This document shows positions 29,848-36,609 of a stretch of 39,657 bases of DNA, in pieces. The stretch lies in NCBI GenBank assembly GCA_025464795.1, contig JAODNB010000031.1:1-39657 (forward strand). The letters are read 5' to 3'. Source of the stretch: Frankiales bacterium (GTDB lineage: Bacteria; Actinomycetota; Actinomycetes; Mycobacteriales; SCTD01). Each line of letters opens with the position of its first letter. The first letter of the stretch is position 1. A program made the translations under genes and the position numbers. Below the pieces are notes generated by a model. The model was not told the origin of the DNA. It searched no databases and saw only the letters and a program-made list of their open reading frames with translations.

Positions 29848-30611
29848 ACCACCAACCTGGTGAGGTTCGGCCGCTCGCGGATCAGCCGGGCACCCTGGCG
29901 GTACGCCATCGGGTAGACGTCCAGCGCACGCTCCTTGTCGAACAGGTGGTGCGGTGCCGACACCATCGCAGCGATGGCCTTGTCGGGTCGGATGACGTGC
30001 GCCCTACCTCCCGTGCGGCGCTCCCAGCGGCGGGTCTCCTCGGACAGGAGCAGCTCCATCGTGCGGCCGCCGCGTCCCATCACCGGCCCAGCGATGGGTG
30101 CGATGACCAGCAGGTGGTCGGCCGCCGGCGCGAGGTGCGCGGAGGCCATCGACCGCACTCCCCCGTCGACGTACAGGTGGTTGTTCACCCGTGCCGGGGC
30201 GAAGACACCCGGCACGGACGACGAGGCGGCGACCATGTCCGCGAGCGGAAGGCCGCTCAGCAGCTCGCGCCGGATGGGAAGGCGGACGACGCTGGCCCGC
30301 ACGCGCGGATCCCTGCGCTCACCGAAGACCTCCCCCGCCACGCCCCGCAGGAAGCCTGGGCGGAGGTTGGGAACGCGGACAGCGGCTTGCTGGCTCATGA
30401 CGCCGAAGCCGATCCCGGTCGCGAGGCAGCTCGCGACCCAGGAGCCGGCCGAGGTGCCGAGCGACTCGCACTGGTCCAGCGGGACCCCTGCGTCGATGAG
30501 CGCGTGCGCGACGCCGAGGCCGTAGGCGATGCCGAACACCCCACCACCGCCGTACACCGCCGTGACCGGAGCACGGTGCGGCGCCACCCGAAGGAAGGGG
30601 CGCATGCTCAT
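29829..30611 (-). CDS. Patatin-like phospholipase/acyl hydrolase
   Basis: A 260-residue protein with the patatin layout: the glycine-rich oxyanion loop GGGGVFGIAYGLG (21-33), the nucleophile G-T-S-A-G (Ser54), and the dyad Asp149 in 'LYVDGGVRS'. No signal peptide or membrane helix is evident, so it acts on lipids in the cytoplasm or at the membrane face. The start is taken at the first of two nearby in-frame ATGs (30611, MSMRPFL); the further upstream frame has no support. The gene is divergent from the tandem YbjQ-like gene (54-bp gap) and overlaps the FAD gene at its 3' end. Substrate not known. Confidence 0.85.
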   Translation of the reverse strand: MSMRPFLRVAPHRAPVTAVYGGGGVFGIAYGLGVAHALIDAGVPLDQCESLGTSAGSWVASCLATGIGFGVMSQQAAVRVPNLRPGFLRGVAGEVFGERRDPRVRASVVRLPIRRELLSGLPLADMVAASSSVPGVFAPARVNNHLYVDGGVRSMASAHLAPAADHLLVIAPIAGPVMGRGGRTMELLLSEETRRWERRTGGRAHVIRPDKAIAAMVSAPHHLFDKERALDVYPMAYRQGARLIRERPNLTRLVVQPEAA

Positions 30612-30665
30612 GCCGGGGCTATCGGCGCGTTCCCCCGAGAAGATAAGTCTGGAAGAGTCCCCCTC

Positions 30666-31454
30666 ATGAGCAACCCCCTGCAACCCGACCAGATCGCCTC
30701 AGCTCGGCTCGCGGAGGTGGGCAAGGTGTGGACCAGCGACCTGTCCGTCAGCGAGTTCGCGCTGCTCGACGCGGCCGGCTTCGAGCCGCTCGAGTTCGTC
30801 ATGGGCAGCTCCGTCTTCCACATCGGCTGGCAGAACCAGAACCTCCGACAGAGCACCGAGCTCAGCGTGCTGACGCAGGCGATGTACACCGCCCGCTTCA
30901 ACGCGATGGGACGGATGATGTCGGAGGCCTCGCAGGTGCAGGCCGACGGCGTCGTCGGGGTGCGCCTGGAGTTCCGGCAGCACGGGCTCTCGGCCGAGCA
31001 CATCGAGTTCATCGCCGTGGGGACGTCGGTGAAGCACAAGACCTCGCCGGGGTCCTTCCGTCGGCCGGACGGAGCACCGTTCACCAGCCACCTCAACGTG
31101 CAGGACTTCTACACCTTGCTGTCGACCGGACACGCGCCCGTCGAGTTCGTGATGGGCGTGTGCGTCTACCACGTCGCGGCCCAGGGCTTCATGCAGTCGC
31201 TGAAGCAGATGGGCCAGAACGTCGAGATGCCCCAGTGGACGCAGGGCTACTACGACGCCCGCGAGATGGCCCTCACGCGCATGCAGGCCGAGGCCGAGCG
31301 CGTGCAAGCTGTTGGCGTCACCGGTGTCGAGTGGGCTGCACGCGAGTGGATGTGGGGGGCGCACACCCTGGAGTTCTTCACCTCCGGCACAGCAGTGCGC
31401 AAGACCGGACCGGGTACGCCCATCACCCCGTCCCTGGTGCTCCCGCTCAGGTGA
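30666..31454 (+). CDS. Tandem YbjQ/heavy-metal-binding-domain-like protein
   Basis: A 262-residue protein made of two homologous halves of about 110 residues. Each half has a 'P-x-E-F-V-M-G' strand ('LEFVMGSSVFHIGW' and 'VEFVMGVCVYHVAA'), a helix rich in Met/Arg/Glu ending '(V)QADGVVGVR' or '(V)QAVGVTGVE', and a strand with 'HIEFIAVGTSV' or 'TLEFFTSGTAV'. This is the pentameric YbjQ (DUF74) fold duplicated in one chain. The family name 'heavy-metal-binding' comes from structural genomics; the function is not established. A GGAAGAG precedes the ATG at loose spacing. The stop overlaps the next start (GTGA), so the 129-aa gene is co-translated. Confidence 0.75.
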   Translation: MSNPLQPDQIASARLAEVGKVWTSDLSVSEFALLDAAGFEPLEFVMGSSVFHIGWQNQNLRQSTELSVLTQAMYTARFNAMGRMMSEASQVQADGVVGVRLEFRQHGLSAEHIEFIAVGTSVKHKTSPGSFRRPDGAPFTSHLNVQDFYTLLSTGHAPVEFVMGVCVYHVAAQGFMQSLKQMGQNVEMPQWTQGYYDAREMALTRMQAEAERVQAVGVTGVEWAAREWMWGAHTLEFFTSGTAVRKTGPGTPITPSLVLPLR

Positions 31455-31840
31455 ACGACTTCGTCGACGCGCGTGACAGCAGTGCCGTCGAGCAGGTGCT
31501 GGCGCAGGCCTGCACCGCCTTGGGGAGCGCTGCCGTGCTCGCGCAGCTGACGTCGCTGCTGCCGGTCGAGCTCGGTCGTCCGCGAGGGCTGTTGCGCGCA
31601 GAGCGACCGACGCGGATCACCGTCGGTGAGGAGGCCCTGGCGCTGTTCACGGACCGAGCGCCGCAGCTGCAGCACGTCGTCGGCGGCGTCGTGCTGTCCA
31701 ACGACACCGTCAGCCCGATGGCGCTCCCTGGCGTGCTCGCGGCCCTCGTCGTGCGCGCCCTGAGCTCCTCGGGTCGCTATGACGACGCCGCCGTGCTGCT
31801 CACGTCCCTGAGAGACGCCGTTCAGGCCGGCGGGTCGTAG
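31451..31840 (+). CDS. Hypothetical protein, 129 aa, coupled to the YbjQ-like gene
   Basis: A 129-residue protein starting at a GTG that overlaps the previous stop (GTGA). It has an N-terminal helical segment ('SSAVEQVLAQACTALGSAAVLAQL'), a middle with 'TRITVGEEALALFTDRAPQLQHVVGGVVLSNDTVSPMALPGVL', and a C-terminal helix ('LAALVVRALSSSGRYDDAAVLLTSLRDAVQ'). It is alpha-helical, with no cysteines other than one, and no signal peptide. I do not recognise a family. Translational coupling suggests a partner of the YbjQ-like protein. Its last 19 bp overlap a small convergent gene. Confidence 0.65.
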   Translation: MNDFVDARDSSAVEQVLAQACTALGSAAVLAQLTSLLPVELGRPRGLLRAERPTRITVGEEALALFTDRAPQLQHVVGGVVLSNDTVSPMALPGVLAALVVRALSSSGRYDDAAVLLTSLRDAVQAGGS

Positions 31841-31983
31841 TCCCGGACGTCGTCGTCGGGAGAGATGGACCGAGCAGGGAACGGGTGGAAGTCCCCTTCC
31901 GGCTCCTCGGGCTCTTGGTCACGCAGGCGCGACAGCTCGGCGACCGCCTTGGAGGCCTGCCGGTGCAGGAACCCACCCGACAT
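31822..31983 (-). CDS. Small acidic protein, 53 aa, unknown function
   Basis: A 53-residue frame: MSGGFLHRQASKAVAELSRL at the start, an acidic Pro/Glu/Asp-rich middle and DYDPPA at the end. It is supported by GGAGGT placed 7 nt before the ATG at 31983, one of the best ribosome sites in the window, and by GC-rich third positions. A short basic helix followed by an acidic disordered tail is predicted by eye. It overlaps the 3' end of the convergent 129-aa gene by 19 bp. The 112 bp upstream, up to the NmrA-like stop, hold only its promoter region. Confidence 0.55.
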   Translation of the reverse strand: MSGGFLHRQASKAVAELSRLRDQEPEEPEGDFHPFPARSISPDDDVRDYDPPA

Positions 31984-32095
31984 GCGCACCACCTCCGACG
32001 GTTCGCCCTACTGTGCCATGCCTTGCAGGGCTTTGCGTGGTGCGAACGGCCTAGCCGAGCGGAGCAGGCGAGGTCAGCAGGGCCCTCGGGGTCGG

Positions 32096-32890
32096 TCAGC
32101 CGAGCAGCTGTGCCATGGCCGTCGCGGGACGTCCGAGCAGGTCCTCGACGTCGGTCGTCACCACGTCGAGCGACCCGTCACCGATGGCGGTGTACGTCGA
32201 GACCCACGCGGTCACCTGCCAGTCCGGCTCGCCGTAGTGGGAGCGGGACGCGTACGCCTCCTCGACGGTCTCGTCGACGAACTCCGTCTGCCGACCCGAC
32301 GCCGTGTGGAGCGCCGCCAGCTCTCCCATCGTGAACAGCTCGGGACCGGTGAGGTCGTACGTCTTTCCCTTGTGCAGATGGGGGTCTCGCAGGACGAGCG
32401 CCGCAACGTCCGCCACGTCACTGAGGCACACCGGGGCGAACCGGCCCTGGCCGGCCGGCCCCCTGATCACACCGTCGGTGGCGAACAGCGGGATCATCTC
32501 CGCGTACATCTGGTTGCGCAGGAACGTCCAGGCCATGCCGCTGGCCCGAACCAGCTCCTCCGTGGCCCAGTGGTCCCGGGCCAGGGTGAAGGTCGCGTCG
32601 GGTGCCGCACCCAGGAACGACGTGTAGACGACGTGCTGCACTCCTGCTGCGGCGGCCGCCTCGATCATCGACCGGTGCTGCCCGACCCGGTCAGCGCTCT
32701 CCGCACCCGAGACCATGAACAGGGTGGTGATGCCCTCCAGCGGGCCTGGTTCGTCGTAGCTGGACTGCTGGACCCGACCAGCGGGGGCTCGAGACGGGTC
32801 GCGGACGAGCAGCAGCGGGTCGAGGTCAGCGAGCTGAGCCGCGACGGCCCCGCCGAGACGTCCGGTGGAGCCGGTGAGCGCCAGGTTCAT
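32096..32890 (-). CDS. NmrA-like NAD(P)-binding oxidoreductase (atypical SDR)
   Basis: A 264-residue protein. The N-terminal 'MNLALTGSTGRLGGAVAAQL' is the atypical-SDR loop GxTGxxG, and 'LLLVRDPSRAP' supplies an Arg suited to NADP(H). 'MIEAAAAAGVQHVVYTSFLGA' and 'RDHWATEELVRASGMAWTFLRNQMYAEMI' are typical of the NmrA/quinone-oxidoreductase-2 (SDR_a5) group, which lacks the Y-x3-K active site and acts as quinone reductase or redox sensor. Single gene. Divergent from the secreted protein gene with 78 bp between starts. No good ribosome site. Confidence 0.85.
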   Translation of the reverse strand: MNLALTGSTGRLGGAVAAQLADLDPLLLVRDPSRAPAGRVQQSSYDEPGPLEGITTLFMVSGAESADRVGQHRSMIEAAAAAGVQHVVYTSFLGAAPDATFTLARDHWATEELVRASGMAWTFLRNQMYAEMIPLFATDGVIRGPAGQGRFAPVCLSDVADVAALVLRDPHLHKGKTYDLTGPELFTMGELAALHTASGRQTEFVDETVEEAYASRSHYGEPDWQVTAWVSTYTAIGDGSLDVVTTDVEDLLGRPATAMAQLLG

Positions 32891-32968
32891 GCCCTTGCCA
32901 ACGAGATGTCGCCTTTGGCTGTTCCGAGCTCACAGGTGGTTGCCAGGAACCTCAGGGACACTGGGCAC

Positions 32969-33709
32969 ATGACTGTGAAGCGCTGGACCCTCGTCACGGC
33001 CGGTGTCGCAGGCGGCATCGCCTTGGGTGTCACCGGATACGCCTCAGCGGCGGGCTCCCCCTCGCCGGTGCCCACGCACCCACCGAAGGCGCAGGACGGC
33101 CGGGCCCCCGGAGCCCACGGTCCAGAGGGGGGTCGCGCTCGCGGCTTCGGAGGTCCGGGCGCTCGTGCGGGGCGCGGCGGAGCGGCCGGTCTCGTGACCG
33201 CCATCGGCGCCGGCAGCATCACGGTCCGCACCCGCGACGGCGAGACGAAGAAGGTCGCCCTGAGCGGCGCCACGACCTACTACGAGGGCACGAAGCGGGC
33301 CAACCACGCGGCGATCAGCGTCGGCGAGATCGTGATGCTCCGGCTCGCCGACCCGCAGGCCACGTCCCCGGTCGCGAGCACGGTCACCGTCCTGCCCGCG
33401 CACCTCGCCGGCTTCGTGACGAAGGTCGACGACACCACCATCACCGTCACCGACGAGAGCGGCTTCACCCGCACGATCCGGACGAGCCGGGCGACGACGT
33501 ACAAGAAGGACGGGGCCGCTGGAAAGCGTTCCGACATCTCCGTCGGTGCGCTGGTGCGCGCGCTCGGCTCGGTCGACGCCGACGGGACCACCCTCGACGC
33601 CACGACCGTCGCGGTGGGCCGACCGCCCCGCGGCGATCGTCCAGGTCCGGGCGCGCAGCCCGGCGCCTTCCCCGGAAACCCCCCTCCGGGCGAGGGCGTC
33701 GATGGCTGA
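32969..33709 (+). CDS. Exported protein with two DUF5666-like repeats
   Basis: A 246-residue protein. A Sec signal peptide (MTVKRWTLVTAGVAGGIALG, then 'GYASAAG') is followed by a Pro/Gly/Arg-rich linker (about 30-72). After that come two similar beta-rich repeats of about 65 residues: 'GLVTAIGAGSITVRTRDGET...ATTYYEGT...ISVGEIV' and 'GFVTKVDDTTITVTDESGFT...ATTYKKDG...ISVGALV'. The repeats fit the DUF5666 OB-like fold found in secreted actinobacterial proteins of unknown role. The C-terminus is again Pro/Gly-rich. A GACACT 6 nt before the ATG may be a weak leaderless -10; no ribosome site is seen. Confidence 0.75.
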   Translation: MTVKRWTLVTAGVAGGIALGVTGYASAAGSPSPVPTHPPKAQDGRAPGAHGPEGGRARGFGGPGARAGRGGAAGLVTAIGAGSITVRTRDGETKKVALSGATTYYEGTKRANHAAISVGEIVMLRLADPQATSPVASTVTVLPAHLAGFVTKVDDTTITVTDESGFTRTIRTSRATTYKKDGAAGKRSDISVGALVRALGSVDADGTTLDATTVAVGRPPRGDRPGPGAQPGAFPGNPPPGEGVDG

Positions 33710-33760
33710 CGATCTCCGGCAAGAAGGGGTCCTTCCGAGCGGTTCCGCTAGGGGGTCCCG

Positions 33761-34195
33761 GTGACCTACTCTCCGGCGATGGACACCGTTCCCGGGCTGC
33801 TGCGCGACGTTCCCGCGTGGTTCTGGGACGTGCCCTACGTCAAGGACCGCTGGCCGGGCTCGGTCCCGCGGACGTCGTTGCGGGAGGGTGCCAACGACCA
33901 GCTGTTCGCCTACGAGGTGCTGTCCTGCTTCGGGTTCCGGATCCCGGACGTCCGGTCCGCGGAGCTGTGGCGCGACACCGAGGCAACAGTCGTCACGCTG
34001 TCTCCACGGCCGCTGGACCTCGTGCTGTTCCACGAGAAGGAGCAGGCGTGGGGTGCTCACGTCGGGGTCGTCGTCAGCGACAACGAGGTGCTCCACCTGT
34101 GCGCGGAGGAGGGCAAGCCGGCGGTGTGGACCTGGGCGGACTTCGCGGCGCGGCCGCACTACGCCCACCTCGTGGGCTACAAGCGCCCGCTCTAG
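33761..34195 (+). CDS. NlpC/P60-like protein, possibly without its catalytic cysteine
   Basis: A 144-residue protein with no signal peptide. 'ANDQLFAYEVLSCFGFRIPDVRSAELW' corresponds to the first helix of the papain-like NlpC/P60 fold. 'PLDLVLFHEKEQAWGAHVGVVVSDNEVLHLCAEEGKPAVWTW' gives the core strands with the conserved His in 'AHVG', and a second His is in 'LHLC'. In relatives I recall a Cys at the start of the first helix (N-C-Q-x-Y-A-Y); here that position is Asp in 'ANDQLFAY'. The remaining Cys in 'LSCFG' is later in the helix. So it may be inactive or use another nucleophile. GTG start at 33761; its stop overlaps the convergent membrane gene (shared CTAG). Confidence 0.6.
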   Translation: MTYSPAMDTVPGLLRDVPAWFWDVPYVKDRWPGSVPRTSLREGANDQLFAYEVLSCFGFRIPDVRSAELWRDTEATVVTLSPRPLDLVLFHEKEQAWGAHVGVVVSDNEVLHLCAEEGKPAVWTWADFAARPHYAHLVGYKRPL

Positions 34196-35721
34196 CAGTG
34201 CCCTGACGGGGTGAGGCTGCTGGACAGGGTGACCCCTCCCGGTCGCGTGAACCGGATCCGCACGTGGTCGCCGCGCCTCTGCACGCACCCGGCCCCGCTC
34301 AGCGACAGCCAGCGCGACCAGGTGACCTTCACGTCGACGGTCGTCGCTCGGGAGGTCAGCAGCTGCAGCTCGGTCCGCGTCGAGGCGACGACCACGGCGG
34401 GTGCGCCCGCGATCGGTGTGGGGTGCGAGACGGCGAAGACCGTCCAGTCCGGGTCCCGCCACACCTCGTCCAGCCCTGGTACGGGATGCTTGAGCAGGGC
34501 CGCCTCGGTGGTGCTCCCGAAGTCGATGAGCCCGTGCCTGGGCACCGCGACGGTGTCGACGCCGTGCTCGTGCAGCCAGGCGACGTAGCCCTCCGCCGAC
34601 AGCTCCTTGTCGTAGAACAAGGGGTTCAGTTCCACGTCGATCTGGCGCGACCAGCCCCGGGCAAGCGGCACCCGCTCGGCAACCTTCCACGACTCCCGGT
34701 GGTTCAGTGGCGCGACGACCTCGGCCCGCATGCTGCCCCGGGCGACCAGCTCGGCGGTCACCGCGTCCGTGCTCGAACCGCTCAGGGCCTGAAGATCAGC
34801 GTGCGTCGGGTCGAGCTGCCAGACCAGGGAACCCACCACCGCAACGGCCAGCAGCACCCCACGAGCCTTGCTCGTCGCCAGGAGCAGCGTGGCGCCGAGC
34901 AGGATGCCGAGCCGCAGCACGTTGCTCCCGAACGGGTCGTCGGAGTTCACGAGGACGAGCACGGCAGCCGTCCAGAGCAGCGCCCCGGTACGCACCAGCT
35001 GGTCGCTCGTGAGGTAGGCAAGAGCGAGCCCGATGAGGACTGCAGGCACGGCGGACTGGGCGTCGAACGGCTGGACGCCACCGCCAGGGAACAGCACCGC
35101 GACGACGACCACCGGGATCGCGGAGGCGAAGCCCAGGGTCCAACCCCCCGGCCGCCGCTGCAGGACCAGCAGCGCCCCGACGAAGCCGAGGAAGGCGGCT
35201 GCCACGGGACTGAGCAACGCCGTGAGCACCGCCAGCAGAGCCGCCCAGGGCCGGGCGCGGAGGACGACCAGTGCGGCCAGCCCGGCGACCGCTCCGAGGG
35301 CGAAGGTGGTGCGGCCGCTCACGACGTTCGCCACCAGGAACACCGCGCCGAGCAGGCTCGCTGCCATCGGTCGCTCGCTGTCACGCAGCAGCCGGGCCAG
35401 CAGCACCGAACCGATGACCGCAGCGAGCAGGCCCGCCAAGGAGACACCGATCAGCGCCATCACCTCCGGCGCGAGCAGCGAGTAGCCGTAGGGATGGACC
35501 CCTGAGTACCAGCTCAGGTCGACCGGGGTGAACGGTGCTTCGCGGGCGAAGGAGGCTCGCGCCAGCTGCGCCGCCAGGTCGGTGCCGGACAGCCGAGCAA
35601 GCAGCAGGTGGAGCAGGCCGAGGACGAGGGCCAGCTCACCTGCCCTGCGTTCAGGCCGTGTCAGGGGGCGCAGCCTTCTTCGCAGGCCTCTTCCGCGGAG
35701 CGGGAGCCTTCTTTGGAGCAA
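34192..35721 (-). CDS. Polytopic membrane protein, unknown function
   Basis: About 509 residues counted from a TTG at 35721. Ten or so hydrophobic segments lie between about 28 and 315 (for example 'GELALVLGLLHLLLARL', 'LLAAVIGSVLLARLL', 'PWAALLAVLTALLSPVAAAFLGFVGALLVL'), with a soluble C-terminal domain of about 190 residues that includes 'VELNPLFYDKELSAEGYVAWLHEHGVDTVAVP'. The pattern resembles GT-C-type glycosyltransferase-like membrane proteins of actinobacteria, but I see no diagnostic motif. The start is uncertain: the TTG lies inside the preceding hydrolase gene (70-bp overlap), and no ATG or GTG occurs before the first helix. It is the third gene after glnE on this strand. Confidence 0.65.
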   Translation of the reverse strand: MLQRRLPLRGRGLRRRLRPLTRPERRAGELALVLGLLHLLLARLSGTDLAAQLARASFAREAPFTPVDLSWYSGVHPYGYSLLAPEVMALIGVSLAGLLAAVIGSVLLARLLRDSERPMAASLLGAVFLVANVVSGRTTFALGAVAGLAALVVLRARPWAALLAVLTALLSPVAAAFLGFVGALLVLQRRPGGWTLGFASAIPVVVVAVLFPGGGVQPFDAQSAVPAVLIGLALAYLTSDQLVRTGALLWTAAVLVLVNSDDPFGSNVLRLGILLGATLLLATSKARGVLLAVAVVGSLVWQLDPTHADLQALSGSSTDAVTAELVARGSMRAEVVAPLNHRESWKVAERVPLARGWSRQIDVELNPLFYDKELSAEGYVAWLHEHGVDTVAVPRHGLIDFGSTTEAALLKHPVPGLDEVWRDPDWTVFAVSHPTPIAGAPAVVVASTRTELQLLTSRATTVDVKVTWSRWLSLSGAGCVQRRGDHVRIRFTRPGGVTLSSSLTPSGHC

Positions 35722-36580
35722 CGGCCTTCGTGGGGGTCTCCGCGAGGAACGCGAGCAGCGTCTCGACCACGACCGAAGTGGCCTCCTCGAGCACGAAGTG
35801 ACCTGCGCCGGGGATGGTGACCATGTCGCACGTCGCGCCGAGGTCCTTCACGATCGACTCGCCCACGGAGATCGGCAGCGCCGGGTCCTTCGCTCCCCAG
35901 AAGACCAGCATCCGCTCGGCACTGACCCGCGGCTGGCTCGCGCTCTTGGTACGGGAGAGCGCCGCGACGACCCGCGGCCGCGCGGCCGCGCGGTAGTAGG
36001 CGAGCATGGCCCGCACGTGCCCTGGCTCGGTGTACGCGGCGGTGTACTCCGCCCGGACCTCGGGGTCCAGGGTCACCTCCTCGGACTTCCACGCATAGGC
36101 GAAGAACAGGTCCACGACCCGCCGGCCGCCGAGCTTGAAGACCAGCTCGGGCAGCGCCGGTAGGGCGAACAGCGGGATGTGGAAGGCCTTGAGCAGGTTG
36201 ACGTGGCGGTAGACCCCGTTCGACACGGCAAGCCGCCGGACGCGGTCCGGATGAGCTCCAGCGAGGCCGAGGGCGATCGAGGTGCCCCAGTCGTGACCGA
36301 CCACGTCCACCCGCTGGCCGGGCAGCTCCACGTCGAGCAGCGCGACGACCTGCGCGACGACGGAGGGCACGTCGAACGGGCCGCTGTAGGAAGACCCGCC
36401 GAGGCCCGGTAGGTCCGGCGCCAGCACCCGCCGTCCGGTCGCCAGCGCCGGTGCGATGTCGCGCCAGGCCGATGAGGTCTCCGGTACGCCGTGCAGCAGC
36501 AGGACGGGCGTGCCGTCGCCGGAGCCCTGCTCCCGCAGGAGGAAGCGGGTGTCGGCTGCGGGCACGTTGCGGGTGCTCAT
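35651..36580 (-). CDS. Alpha/beta hydrolase, epoxide hydrolase/dehalogenase-like, with Lys/Ala/Pro tail
   Basis: A 309-residue protein. 'HGVPETSSAWR' (30-40) gives the oxyanion HGxP, 'GHDWGTS' (95-101) carries an Asp nucleophile (Asp97), 'FWGAKDPALP' is the likely acid and 'GAGHFVLEE' the base His. An Asp nucleophile rather than Ser indicates epoxide hydrolases or haloalkane dehalogenases. The last about 28 residues are an odd low-complexity tail rich in Lys, Ala and Pro ('APKKAPAPRKRPAKKAAPP'), like the tails of actinobacterial histone-like proteins. The ATG at 36580 has a purine-rich leader (GAGAAGAGAGA) and lies 29 bp after the glnE stop. Substrate unknown. Confidence 0.85.
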   Translation of the reverse strand: MSTRNVPAADTRFLLREQGSGDGTPVLLLHGVPETSSAWRDIAPALATGRRVLAPDLPGLGGSSYSGPFDVPSVVAQVVALLDVELPGQRVDVVGHDWGTSIALGLAGAHPDRVRRLAVSNGVYRHVNLLKAFHIPLFALPALPELVFKLGGRRVVDLFFAYAWKSEEVTLDPEVRAEYTAAYTEPGHVRAMLAYYRAAARPRVVAALSRTKSASQPRVSAERMLVFWGAKDPALPISVGESIVKDLGATCDMVTIPGAGHFVLEEATSVVVETLLAFLAETPTKAVAPKKAPAPRKRPAKKAAPPDTA

Positions 36581-36609
36581 GGAGTCCGGTCTCTCTTCTC
36601 TGCAAGGGT

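Noticed and set aside
30612..30665. Operator between the patatin and YbjQ-like genes
   Set aside because: No palindrome or clear -10 with correct spacing for either gene. Only a loose GGAAGAG for the rightward one.
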